From Mermis nigrescens (taxonomy: Eukaryota > Nematoda > Enoplea > Mermithida > Mermithidae), in NCBI GenBank assembly GCA_036768485.1, contig JAVLUZ010000157.1:8867783-8931782 (forward strand): a DNA stretch of 64,000 nucleotides, given 5' to 3'. Below, in pieces: positions 34,201-41,487 of this stretch (position 1 is its first letter; every line of letters starts with the position of its first letter). The notes under the pieces are model-generated. The model saw only the letters and a program-made list of their open reading frames with translations, was not told the DNA's origin and made no database searches. Position numbers and translations under genes: made by a program.

Positions 34201-36604
34201 CGGTTTTGGTCCAAAATGGCCTGACTGGGGTATGCATTCTTAAAGTCCCAGTAGGGGGATACCTCATACCCCCGTGAAGCTTAACTAGTTAGAAACATTG
34301 AAGATTGGCGTTTTGTGTCTCTAGCATCAGTATTTAGCTCTTTTCTGACATATGGAAATGTTCGTAGCCCGTGCATGTTTGGGAACCGAGCTAATTAAAA
34401 TAAAAAATATAAATATCTAGAAAAAATATTATAAAATTGAAAAAATCTAACATAAAACCGACTTGTCCGGCCAAGGTACATTTTCCCACTGTGTCCAACG
34501 TCGGGAGATAACGCGAACGACGTAAAAACCGAGAACAAAAGTGACCGGGACATAGTCGGAAAACTGGTTAACATACTGGCACAGCCTTTCAAAATACCTG
34601 TTGGAAAATTGAGCGATATAAATGGTTCAATTGTTTTAATTTAATTAATTTAATTTACCGAAAACATTTCACTCCCATGCTGTACATGTGTAAGTCATAC
34701 ACAGACGTGAACGGCATGGGACTTCTCGTGGGAAGGGGAGAATGAAATTTTAAAGTGCTTTTTTGGCTCAAAATTTAAGAACACGCGTCAAAACACCGTT
34801 TTTCGGCGTTTCTGACGATACTCTACCTATCTAAAGCATAGAAAGAGAAATTCAGAAAAAATCGAACAAATTGATCATAAGTATGGTCAAAAAATATGGC
34901 GCGAGGCACCGAAAATTGGACACTTTTGAGCAAATAGATAGGCTAAACAAACGTAAAACAGCACGTTTTCTACGAATTTTTCAGTAACTTATGGAAAATC
35001 GCAAATTCAGGAGAAGCTTAATTAAAATAAGGGGGAAGGTGAAAATTTCGGGAGGGGGCTGAAAACTATCCCAACATCATGTATGGTCACGCACAGGCCC
35101 GTGTCCAGGACATGGTCAAGAGCGGTGATAGGACCGAGTGTTGGATCTTGGATTTTCATACGGAGAGCGGTACCTCAATCTTTTCAAAAACAGTCAAAAG
35201 TTGGTCGAAAAATTTACCCTTCATCTACGGCATAGCGTTTTTAAAAATGTTATGTCGTCTACTTTTATTTAAAATCGCTTAGCGCAACTTGTTTTTGGAA
35301 AATTTTAAAATTTTAGGCAATTTTTCAGCGGAAAATCATCGAATTTCTTGGACTTTAACGAAAATACGACGCAAATTGCACATAAAATTTTTGAAATTTA
35401 GGCGGAAGGACGTTTAGAATCCCTGCTATTTTACGCATTTGACATTTTACACATTATTTAATTTAACATTAATTTAACTCTTGAAATCGTCTAAAACGTA
35501 TCTCTTGAGCAAAAGCATGGCTTCTAGGCCGCCAGAAAAGTAAATGAATGTCATTAATAGGTATTATCCAGCGCGAAGCGTCGGAAAAATATAAGACATT
35601 ATGACCACTGACGGCTTGAAATCATTGCAAATCACATGTATATTGTTTATCTAGCAAACTATTTTGGGCCAATCGGGGGCGGCGCCCCCAACCCCCGTAA
35701 ATCCGTCCCTGGGTGGATGCAATATAAATTGGTTTATATTTCGGGAAATTCATCGAGATAGCACACGAAAATAACAATTTTCGACGGTTTTCGACATGAT
35801 ATGTCCATTGAGATCACAAAATTCAATCTTTTCGAAAAATTTTTCACCCTTAAAAAAGCTATAAAATAACACGTCCTTTAGATGAATATAAAGAACAATA
35901 TATTAGATATAAATAACAATATATTAAATATAAATGTACGAGTATGTATAAATAAAAATAAAATTAATATATTCTAAATACGGCCCTGGACACACGTTAT
36001 TATGGGGAAAGACGAAATGTTGTGATAATCCGCAGGAGTTCTATTATTTAAAAAACTGAGATTATGCTGGTTTTAAGCTAGAATTTTTTAGCCCAATAAT
36101 AAGAAATAAATTTTTTGTTATTAAATTTGTATTTTACGTTGAAAAAAGGAAGGAGGCATTTAAAAAAGCTGTTCCTGGCGGGAGCACAGCATCTTTAACT
36201 CCGCAGTCATTTTATAAAACTTTTTTGCGACTTACAACCGCTGTACTATCTTATTTTAGCCAAAAATGGAACATGTTTAAGATTCATCCCCGCTTGGAAC
36301 GACCGACTACTATCCTCACCAGAAATTTTCAACTTTTACATGTATGATCCGAGTTATTCGGTAGCTGAATTAAGTTAACAAAAATAAACACATCAATTTA
36401 GGCAATCATTAGTAATTTTCCTCACTCTTTCTGCGTAGCGTTTAAAACGTGGCGGTACAGAATGCTCAAAAATGAGTAAAATACGATAAAAACGGATAAT
36501 TCGCCGTAAATGACGCTATAAATGCTGCCTCGCCAGCGAAACAATAAACGAAAAAAGCCCCCCAGGCGTTCAGTCGCCACCTGATCAGTGTACGTAACAG
36601 TCAT
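11346..36604 (-). CDS. BestA: complete bestrophin-family anion channel, 10 coding exons (559 codons)
   Basis: Joining ten exons with consistent phases gives a 559-residue protein starting [10 protein letters not shown], the canonical bestrophin N-terminus. Bestrophins are pentameric Ca2+-activated Cl-/anion channels of the plasma or organelle membrane. Landmarks: RLLFRWRGS near residue 20; neck segment [11 protein letters not shown], whose V76, F80 and F84 match the I/F/F neck of vertebrate BEST1; WPD at 102-104; [45 protein letters not shown]; acidic clasp [18 protein letters not shown]; post-membrane belt [11 protein letters not shown]. The tail (about residues 320-559) is not recognisable beyond the belt. 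Exons: 36426-36604, 34463-34597, 32442-32608, 31376-31527, 29004-29081, 22628-22783, 22335-22415, 15353-15507, 14562-14952, 11346-11531. All introns are GT-AG. Family assignment is secure; the last two exons rest on open frame, phase and the parallel with BestB. Confidence 0.93.
12173..12879. repeat. Candidate old element with AAGGACAG duplication
   Basis: Begins CAGTGGCGGATTACGG and ends CTCTGAATACGAGC. AAGGACAG lies on both sides (12,165-12,172 and 12,880-12,887). The right terminus pairs poorly with the left, so it is degenerate or nested. A near copy of the duplication (AAAGACAG) follows a similar end at about 13,225. Confidence 0.45.
14254..14435. mobile_element. CAGGGGCGGATTTAGG-family MITE with 8-bp duplication
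   Basis: 182 bp, ends CAGGGGCGGATTTAGG and CCTAGATCCGCCACTG (inverted), flanked by TGAATGAC on both sides. Sits about 125 bp downstream of the exon 9 donor of BestA. Confidence 0.92.
14562..14952 (-). CDS. BestA exon 9 (divergent cytoplasmic tail)
   Basis: 391 nt, open throughout and in phase with exon 8 (acceptor CGTCCAG) and exon 10 (donor TCG|GTACCA). It encodes a low-complexity tail with an eight-alanine run, SGGGSG, and serine/arginine-rich segments such as [15 protein letters not shown]. Far more GC- and CpG-rich than anything near it. The opposite strand is also open here, a side effect of that composition. No similarity to the BestB tail or to a known domain is visible. Confidence 0.75.
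14953..15352 (-). other. BestA intron 8, nothing else seen
   Basis: 400-nt intron. No repeat or RNA recognised. Confidence 0.6.
15353..15507 (-). CDS. BestA exon 8 (post-membrane belt)
   Basis: 155 nt, exactly the BestB length. Begins [20 protein letters not shown] followed by [16 protein letters not shown]. The [11 protein letters not shown] run aligns with DLPRMEPDMYW of vertebrate bestrophins. Acceptor TTACTCAG, donor GC|GTGAGT (phase 2). Confidence 0.9.
15544..19412 (+). repeat. Composite foldback/array element, copy B (in BestA intron 7)
   Basis: Same order as copy A: foldback 15,544-16,302 with arms starting TAGCAAAGAAAAATGCTCC, then GCTAGTACAC and the decaying GTGTAAA/TTTACAC array, ending in a hairpin (ATAGGTACGCG...CGCTACCTAT) and TATGAT at 19,412. 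The segment AAAAAAACCGCACC...CGTTATAGCTGT just before the end is shared with copy A. A palindromic array (16,611-16,700) interrupts it. Confidence 0.6.
16611..16700. repeat. Short palindromic tandem array
   Basis: Three to four units of CAATTTTCAAATTGAAAATT joined by GGGT/GGAT. The whole block starts AACACCC and ends GGGTGTT, so it is itself an inverted repeat. Non-coding; the frame through it (INFQIENW repeats) is a by-product. Confidence 0.8.
19413..20536. other. BestA intron 7, AT-rich with repeat debris
   Basis: 19,500-19,640 is simple AT-rich sequence. 19,680-20,165 looks like a reverse copy of the family seen at 12,180-12,300 and 12,890-13,230: it shares CAAAAGACAGCAAAA and CACTTTTAGGAAAATTTTGG-type blocks. 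No gene. Confidence 0.4.
20690..22030 (+). pseudogene. mariner (DD34D) transposase pseudogene
   Basis: Segments in order: N-terminal HTH region [19 protein letters not shown] to [14 protein letters not shown]; frameshift near 20,868; [37 protein letters not shown] (first catalytic D) followed by a stop; [20 protein letters not shown] (second D) then a stop; [10 protein letters not shown], where a MITE interrupts the conserved LAPSDY motif (third D just after); resumption at [27 protein letters not shown]. Stops, frameshifts and the insertion make it inactive. Family identity is clear. Confidence 0.93.
21579..21820 (-). mobile_element. CACACCTGGGCG-family MITE inserted in mariner
   Basis: 242 bp from CATAGGTAGGCAGC to GCCCATGTGTG, with CCTGGCAC on both sides (21,571-21,578 and 21,821-21,828). 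The uninterrupted mariner reading confirms both the boundaries and the target duplication. Confidence 0.96.
22091..22334. other. BestA intron 7, AT-rich, nothing recognised
   Basis: Simple AAAT-rich sequence up to the exon 7 donor. No gene. Confidence 0.5.
22335..22415 (-). CDS. BestA exon 7 (Ca2+ clasp)
   Basis: 81 nt, same length as in Best[21 protein letters not shown] then IIDRNLN. It matches the vertebrate acidic cluster GEDDDDF with E to Q and the second D to A. The aspartates aligned with BEST1 D301 and D304, whose side chains bind Ca2+, are kept. Acceptor TATTCAG, donor AAT|GTATGT. Confidence 0.95.
22628..22783 (-). CDS. BestA exon 6 (membrane helices)
   Basis: 156 nt encoding [20 protein letters not shown], a short loop, then [19 protein letters not shown]. 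Contains the FGRQ motif and the GWLK run leading to the Ca2+ clasp. Acceptor TCTTTTTTAG, donor AAA|GTAAAT. Confidence 0.96.
22784..23215. other. BestA intron 5 start, nothing clear
   Basis: AT-rich. 22,920-23,110 resembles the family at 19,870-20,110 (GCATCAGAAATAATTTTGCC). No gene. Confidence 0.35.
23220..23465 (+). repeat. CACACCTGGGCG-family MITE, old copy
   Basis: Contains GTATGCACCCCTAGAAGG, the GATAGTGTTCGATGGGAAA core and GACCCCCAGAATTTTGG. The ends are eroded, so the bounds are approximate. Confidence 0.7.
23511..24128. mobile_element. CAGTGTTTTTTGTAC-family element with nested foldback
   Basis: Starts CAGTGTTTTT, contains TTTGTACATGTACAAAGA, ATTTTTGGGTA and AACAGAGTTGTTCGACCTT, and ends ACAAAAAAAACCGTG. 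Same family as 60,887-61,297, where a target duplication is readable; none is readable here. A foldback (23,622-23,834) splits it. Confidence 0.7.
23622..23834. repeat. Foldback element inside the CAGTG element
   Basis: Arms of about 63 bp: GGATCTAGTATACAATTTAC... and its mirror near 23,770-23,834, with few mismatches. The spacer repeats CACTRTAGCTTATTTGAATC once more. The flanks AAGTCTTTG and AATCTTTG resemble a short target duplication. Confidence 0.75.
24141..25915 (+). repeat. Composite array, copy C (without foldback or right end)
   Basis: Begins GCATTTTCCCTTGCTAGTAC, the same junction that follows the foldback in copies A and B, then TCAGTCGGTGAACACATACG and the GTGTAAA/TTTACAC units. 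Stops after CACTAGAGTGTAAAGTTTAA, short of the right hairpin. An ACATAAA-type simple repeat (24,494-24,828) interrupts it. Confidence 0.55.
24494..24828. repeat. ACATAAA-type simple repeat
   Basis: About 335 bp of variants of ACATAAA/ACATACA/ACATAAAA. The phenylalanine/cysteine-rich frames on the minus strand are artefacts of it. Confidence 0.9.
26722..27570. mobile_element. hAT-type non-autonomous element with GC-rich ends
   Basis: 849 bp. Perfect 18-bp inverted ends TAGAGCTGTGCCGGGGCC, followed by about 80 bp of GGCCGGGGCC repeats at each end. Flanks ATGTAAAG (26,714-26,721) and ATGTGAAG (27,571-27,578) are an 8-bp duplication with one mismatch. TIR, GC-rich subterminal repeats and 8-bp duplication are hAT hallmarks. 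No transposase; a MITE of another family (26,944-27,189) sits inside. Confidence 0.92.
26944..27189 (+). repeat. CACACCTGGGCG-family MITE nested in the hAT element
   Basis: ATGGGCATCGGGGGATCTGG to GAGCTGCCCATGTATGG with the family core (GCTAATGGATAGCTC, GAGAAACG, TTTGACTTTGAAAAATTTTG). Confidence 0.7.
28141..29003. other. BestA intron 5 end, nothing recognised
   Basis: Includes a 113-codon open frame (28,123-28,464, plus strand) with a hydrophobic stretch but no homology that I recognise. I do not call it a gene. Confidence 0.3.
29004..29081 (-). CDS. BestA exon 5
   Basis: 78 nt, same length as in BestB. It encodes [13 protein letters not shown] then [11 protein letters not shown], the universal bestrophin DW-(I)-P-(LM)-VYTQ signature. 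Acceptor TAATTTTAG, donor CAG|GTTAGA. Confidence 0.95.
29082..29551. other. BestA intron 4 start, nothing recognised
   Basis: AT-rich, no repeat or gene that I can identify. Confidence 0.4.
29552..29719. mobile_element. CAGGCACGTAGCT-family MITE
   Basis: 168 bp, inverted ends CAGGCACGTAGCTG. Flanks TGTAAATA and TGTAAATC make an 8-bp duplication with one mismatch. Lies in BestA intron 4. Confidence 0.9.
30090..30354 (-). repeat. CATAGATGCACAGCG-family MITE
   Basis: 265 bp from CAGACATGTATGTGACGG to GCTGTGCATCTATG; flanks GTCTAGAC and GTCTGGAG agree at six of eight bases. Same family as 56,031-56,308, opposite orientation. Confidence 0.7.
30355..31375. other. BestA intron 4 end; AT-rich with (AAT)n
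   Basis: 31,163-31,222 is an (AAT)n run of about 20 units. No other feature recognised between 30,360 and 31,160. Confidence 0.6.
31376..31527 (-). CDS. BestA exon 4
   Basis: 152 nt encoding [13 protein letters not shown], then [16 protein letters not shown] and GYSQLLD. Acceptor TTCTTACAG, donor GAT|GTAAGG. This corresponds to the cytosolic segment before the third membrane region (WVPxxW motif in vertebrate family members). Confidence 0.94.
31528..32441. other. BestA intron 3, nothing recognised
   Basis: 0.9 kb AT-rich intron without recognisable repeats. Confidence 0.5.
32442..32608 (-). CDS. BestA exon 3
   Basis: 167 nt, identical in length to the BestB counterpart. It encodes [13 protein letters not shown], then [13 protein letters not shown] and [17 protein letters not shown]. 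Acceptor AATGCAG, donor GCGG|GTTGAG (phase 1). Confidence 0.93.
32609..34462. other. BestA intron 2, mostly featureless
   Basis: 1.85 kb. 33,480-33,640 (GGATTATTAAGGACATTAAA, GACTAGGAAAAGTCACC, CAAAAATCGAAGTACATTTT) is a weak relative of the foldback arm of the composite element. 34,220-34,275 has a CCCAGTAGGGGGATACC remnant of a MITE. No gene. Confidence 0.4.
34463..34597 (-). CDS. BestA exon 2 (pore neck)
   Basis: 135 nt giving YFERLCQYV then [11 protein letters not shown] and ending WPD(K). Acceptor CCAACAG. The only donor giving the right frame to exon 3 is AA|GTCGGT, a weak GT site, but the joined protein (WPDK-ISFNAS) aligns without gap to family members reading WPDRL. This exon holds the pore-neck residues V76, F80 and F84. 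Its counterpart in BestB lies outside the window. Confidence 0.9.
34598..36425. other. BestA intron 1, repeat debris
   Basis: 34,730-35,070 and 35,080-35,715 carry pieces of MITE-type repeats with GCGCGAAGCGTCGG-like palindromes (34,905 and 35,575) and a CCGTAAATCCGTCCCTGGG end. 35,880-35,960 is AT-rich simple sequence. No gene. Confidence 0.4.
36426..36604 (-). CDS. BestA exon 1 (start codon, N-terminus, first membrane helix)
   Basis: Encodes residues 1-59 plus two bases of codon 60. It begins [10 protein letters not shown]; Ala10, whose backbone helps hold Ca2+ in known bestrophin structures, is present. The following hydrophobic stretch [16 protein letters not shown] is the first membrane helix. 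Donor GA|GTGAGG, phase 2. The start is fixed by the family N-terminus; the preceding bases are CGCCA. Confidence 0.92.
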
Positions 36605-36989
36605 TGGCGATAAATCGTCGACAAAATGGGATTAGGTCGACCATAAGGTCGCAAAATTGCCAAAATCCTGTCCCTAAATCGCCCCAATTTTTAATTCTAA
36701 AAGCGCGTTTTACGAGGTTCAACGAACGACGAATGGAGAATATTGGCTGAAGCTTCGCTTGAAAAATCAAAATATACAAGAAATGCAAACTAAGACGAAG
36801 ATTTAAAAATCTGAGGCACAAACATTAAATCATAGAGCCGATTATGTTTCCCGATAAATTATACACGTAAACAAATTAGAATGGAAAATCAAAAAAAAAA
36901 AATTCCTAATAGACTAGACTGAATAGAATGCACATAAAAGCAAGCGTATACGACAAAGATCAAATTAATTAAAATTTAATCATTGTAAT
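36605..36989. other. BestA 5' flank
   Basis: Presumed 5' UTR and promoter region. No TATA box or other element is convincing in this AT-rich sequence. Confidence 0.3.
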
Positions 36990-37244
36990 CACACCTGGGC
37001 GTGGGGGGGTATGCACCCCCAGAAACCAAAATACCCCCAGAAATCAGAATACCCCCAGAATTCAATTTTTGAAATTTTTTTCGTTTTTTTTCGCAATTTT
37101 TTGACGCCAATGGATAGTGCTTGATGAGAAACGTCGAAAAATGGTGTTTTTATCGCCATACCACCATTTTTAAGGCCATTTTTCGACCTTCGAAAAAATC
37201 CTGCACCCCCCCCCCCCTCAGAATTTTCTTGCTGCCCACGTATG
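36990..37244 (+). mobile_element. CACACCTGGGCG-family MITE near the BestA 5' end
   Basis: 255 bp from CACACCTGGGCGTGGGGG to GCTGCCCACGTATG, flanked by ATTGTAAT on both sides. It lies about 390 bp upstream of the BestA start codon, so it may sit in the promoter or 5' UTR. Confidence 0.95.
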
Positions 37245-38205
37245 ATTGTAATTGATTATAAATTACAACTGTGGATTTGAATTTTTCTCATTCTTTTCAA
37301 TTAGTTTTCAAATAAGGTTTCAAATTAAGCGATCATGATTTTAGCCTCTTACTTTATATTTTTTTCTTTTAGAAATTGAAAAATAAATAAAATAAGGTCT
37401 TTCCACAAATTAATTTGAATACGTTTCTATCAAATTGTTACAAAGAAGTGTTAACACTTAAGGATAAGCGCTAAAGACGAATCAGTTGTCCATAACATTT
37501 AAGTATACATTTTTTGATAACTGAATGATTTTGAAAATTTCCTTGACAGATGGCCAACCCAAAAGGAGCAGAAACTTGCCTAAAAATTTGAGGGGAAATT
37601 CCTAGAAGCCGTCTACAACGTAAAAATAAACATCTAAAACAAAAAAACCAAATATAATCACAATGCTCGCATGTCACGTTCCCAGCTCAAGCGTGGGAAA
37701 CTTGTCAGGCGTTCGCGAGCTCAAAAAATTGATAATGAAAGCGGCTGCTCGTACACACGAAGATGATTAATAAACATGTGAAATTATGTCGTCTACGGAA
37801 CAAGCACAAACACATAATGGTATACTCGTCACTGTTATTGATTTCTCTCAGACTGCAAATGAGGAGTAATGTATACTGGTCCATTTTTTCTACTTAAAAA
37901 ACTGGTCGAATTTCAGACTGGCATTTAAATTTGTATCGTATCGCCACGCGTTATATGCGCAGACATGTTTGTGCCGTGGATGACACCGAAAATGAGAATA
38001 TGGCATCTAGAAAAAGCAAGGCGCGCCTATTTAATATTGATCACGTCCGTAACCAGGGGGAGGGGATGGGGGCCGCCCCCCGAAATGGGAAAACAATTTT
38101 GTCTCTCATAAGCGTCCCTCAAAGAGAAAAATGGAAAATTGGCGAAGTGCGCCTGAAACACCGCAAAAATAGGTTTTTAGCGTACTTTTGAACCAGTAAA
38201 CTCTG
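37245..38205. other. Intergenic, nothing recognised
   Basis: AT-rich; a small repeat remnant GGGGGCCGCCCCCCG at about 38,068-38,082. No gene. Confidence 0.35.
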
Positions 38206-38209
38206 AATT

Positions 38210-38545
38210 TTCCGGCGCTTCGCGCCGGATTTATTGTTCATATATAATACATAGTTTTGTCTTCTAAACCGCTAAAAATCGTTTAAATTTGAGTTACACA
38301 TAGTGAGCATGTCATTTTTTTCGGCGCTGTGCTCCGGATTCATTGTTTAGTTATAGTTTTTGCCTTCTAGCTCACTCAAAATAGCTCAAATATGAGGTGT
38401 GACATGTGAAAAATAAAATTTTTCCGGCGCTTCGCGCCGTATTTATTGTTTCTAGATGTTTTTTGTCTTTTAGCCCGCTGAAAATGCTCAAATTTGAGCT
38501 TGACATGCAGAATATGTCAATTTTTTCCGGCGCTTGGCGTCGAAT
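38210..38545. repeat. Four-unit ~105-bp array built on a GCGC palindrome
   Basis: CCGGCGCTTCGCGCCGG or variants at 38,212, 38,321, 38,424 and 38,527. Each unit also holds ATTTATTGTTT, TTTTGTCTTCTAG, CTCAAATTTGAG and TGACATG blocks. Related units occur singly at 12,600-12,740 (reverse) and elsewhere. Confidence 0.75.
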
Positions 38546-39289
38546 TATTCATTATATGTATTGTTTTTCTCTGCAAAGCACAATGACTAAGTACAAAGGC
38601 AAGAGATAGAAACAATTCGTCGATTTAGTGACTAGAAATCAGCTTAAATGATGAATTTGCTGTATTTTAATATGAAGTAAAGTGAAAAATTTAAAAAAAA
38701 ACTTTTTTGAAACGTTCTTCACCATCGTTTAGAGCTCGCCGAGATACGCTCAAAACTGCCATTATTTTCGCCTATCTCCTAATGGTTCTCGAGATATGTA
38801 CCTGGCCTCAGAAATTTTCGGCCCTCCGCCCGGAATAAAATCCTGGTTAAGGGCCTGATATAAATTGTTATAAAAAAAGTTCAAAAAACGCCGAAAAATT
38901 GGTGGTAAATATTTTTAGTAATATTTCAAATATTTGATATTAGATTTATATTGAAAAAAACGTCATCCTTGACGTTTCTTACCGAGCCCTATCCTTAGAT
39001 GCACAGCATGACCGACCTGGGGGAATCACACGGTCTTATGGCCATTAATTGAGTTCCCAAGTGTGGTGGCAGCTAGACTTATTTACTCAATAGGGTCAGG
39101 CACTTAAAAAAGACAAAGATTTTTCTCTTGTAAATTACTACTTGCCTACCTTTCCTGGCCATTTTCATACTATATAGCACAAAAATAATCATTGCCGTGC
39201 TTGATTTTGTTGTCCTAAAATGACTGTAATCAGATAAGTGATTCCTGGCTTTGTTAATATCTCTTTTGCGCAATTCGTATGTAAGTACA
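38546..39289. other. Intergenic, little recognised
   Basis: 38,985-39,045 has GATGCACAGCATGACCGACC, the end of a CATAGATGCACAGCG-family remnant. The rest shows nothing. Confidence 0.4.
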
Positions 39290-40015
39290 TACAGGGTTTC
39301 ATAATGATTTACCCTACCCCTGTAGCCATTCGGGTCGATGCTACATACGATTGCAATATACTACCTTGTAGAGAATTTGATTGTGCATTCATTGAGGTAT
39401 TTCAAAAACCATATACATATGATTTGTGTCATTTTAAAGCTTAACAACAAAAAGTGCTTGAAAAATTGAAACAATCCAAAAATTTCAAACAATCAATAAT
39501 CAGTTTCACCGAGAAACGTTTCCCTAGCTTGTCGGAAACGTTCTGGCATTGAACACAGAAGATTTTGAAGCACTTCATTATCTAATTCTAATTCGGTCAA
39601 GACGAGATCCGAATTTCTTCCAAATGTTTCCCTCGAGTAACGTCCTTGACCTGCCTCCAAATGCATCAGCCACTGAGCATCACTCACCGTTTTGACCTCC
39701 TATGTTTTTTGCAACCCAGTTAATGGGAATGAAAGTGGTGCTGGCTAAGTTCGCTTGATAAAATGCGGAAGCTTTAATTCGATCAACAAGACCAGCACTT
39801 TCCCAATCAAACCTCATTTTCAGAGAAAACAAAACACGATTTCGTGATGACTTATATTTTCCTAGTGTGTAAATAACAAACGCAAAGTGTTAAGTACCCG
39901 ATGTAAATTGTACAGCGCAGAATTTATCTCTGTACAATATGGTACATTGCAATCGTATGTAGCTTCCACTCAGATGGCTACACGGATAGGGTAAATCATT
40001 ATGAGACACCCTGTA
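39290..40015. mobile_element. TA-flanked TIR transposon, degenerate
   Basis: Ends TACAGGGTTTCATAATG and TACAGGGTGTCTCATAATG (inverted). Arms of about 70 bp continue GATTTACCCTA, TGTAGCCAT and GCTACATACGATTGCAAT. TA at each end fits Tc1/mariner-type elements. 726 bp, with a coding remnant on the minus strand. Confidence 0.8.
39493..39817 (-). pseudogene. Coding remnant inside the TIR transposon, function unknown
   Basis: Starts MRFDWESAGLVDRIKASAF, runs through TTFIPINWVAKNIGGQN, then after a one-base frameshift VSDAQWLMHLEAGQ to FRQARETFLGETDY-stop. The protein-like composition and position suggest part of the transposase or a captured fragment. I do not recognise the family. Confidence 0.4.
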
Positions 40016-41188
40016 CATGAGTAATATGCATTTGATGAATGCATTCGTATAGGTACCTACTTTACACTTTAAACATGCACCAAATCAGCATTCGGATCTT
40101 GATCGCTGGTTTTTCTTGATAAAAGCCATTTCCGGTCGAATTTGAAGATTGCAAACAAAAGTAATTTTACATTCATACAAAGATAACGATATGAGCGGAA
40201 CAGTAAAGCGAAATACCAGAATGTATCATTTTCGCACAAAAGACGCTGTTTTTCAATAGTTAGAATGGTAGAAGGCAAAAACTTTAGAAGCCTTTCGAAA
40301 CGCAACATCGAAGTAAACATTTATCACGAAATTTCTTTGACTATGACCCCCTCCGAATTTGGCCCGACTGATCCAAGAAAATTACTGCGGTCCAAGCCCT
40401 TGCCCGAAAAAAATTTTTTGAAGGCAAAACAGGAAAATTGCGTCTCTATCTTGAAAAATCTCAGAATTTTAGGCGCTTCGCGTCAAATAAGAAACAATTT
40501 CCATAATTTTTCCTCAAAGCGATCAAAGAAACGTCATTTCGCAGCTTATGTACTGAAAGAAAAGACATTTTTCGTAATTGCCTGAATTGAATGATAATAA
40601 ATAAGTTTGATAAAAAAACGTTGGATAACGCGGTTCTTACTAGCCAGGGCAACGAAATTTCCTAGACATAAACCGATTTATTTCGGGATTGGGCCCTCCT
40701 TCAGCGAATCTAGATCACCAGCCTGGTTTCCAGCCTTTTCAATTTTTATTTTGATTTTTTAAATTTTAGGCTAAAATCTTGTTTGTCAAGTAACTGGCCA
40801 AAAATTCGACTAATCAGCTTTTGGACGAAAAATATGAAGTTGCCAAAAATCCTTTGTTTCTGTCTACACAAAGCGCATGCCACGCGCGATTATACACACA
40901 ACACAATGAATATGCATAGTTATGCAAGACTTCGTAGGCTGGAGAGCTCGCAAAATTGTAAGTCCGTAAAAATATATCGATAAAAGTGTCATGGACCCGT
41001 GTAAACAAAATTTGCGCTTTTATAACGTTTGCACAAGAATAATAACAAAAAATAGACCAGTTTGTGACGCAATCAAAAGTAAGCGAATGAAGTTATTATT
41101 CGTAGACTGTATTCTTATATTATTTACAATCTGCTTCGTATTAGCTCCTTCAAATTCCGTTCTTAACTACATAAGCTTACTACCTGTC
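40016..41188. other. Intergenic, nothing recognised
   Basis: Frames of 60-106 codons occur on both strands but none has recognisable homology. A GGCGCTTCGCGTC palindrome lies at about 40,471. Confidence 0.35.
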
Positions 41189-41479
41189 CATACGTGGGCA
41201 GCAAGAAAATTCTGGAGGGGGGAGGTGCAAGATTTTTTGAAGGTCAAAAAATGGCCTTAAAAATGGTGGTATGGCGATAAAAACACCATTTTTCGACGTT
41301 TCTCATCAAGCGCAATCCATTGGCATCAAAAAATTGCGAAAAAAACGAAAAAATTTTTAAAAATTGATTTCTGGGGGGGGGTATTTTGATTTCTGGGGGG
41401 GGGGGGTATTTTGGTTTCTGGGGGGGGGTATTTTGGTTTCTGGGGGGGTGCATACCCCCAAACCCCACGCCCAGGTGTG
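41189..41479 (-). mobile_element. CACACCTGGGCG-family MITE, reverse orientation
   Basis: 291 bp from CATACGTGGGCAGC to GCCCAGGTGTG, TACCTGTC on both sides. Longer than the other copies because the GGGGGTATTTTG-TTTCTG block is expanded. Confidence 0.96.
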
Positions 41480-41487
41480 TACCTGTC

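Noticed and set aside
36585..36821. 78-codon frame overlapping the BestA start
   Set aside because: A different frame from the bestrophin N-terminus with no homology; the region is most likely 5' UTR or promoter.
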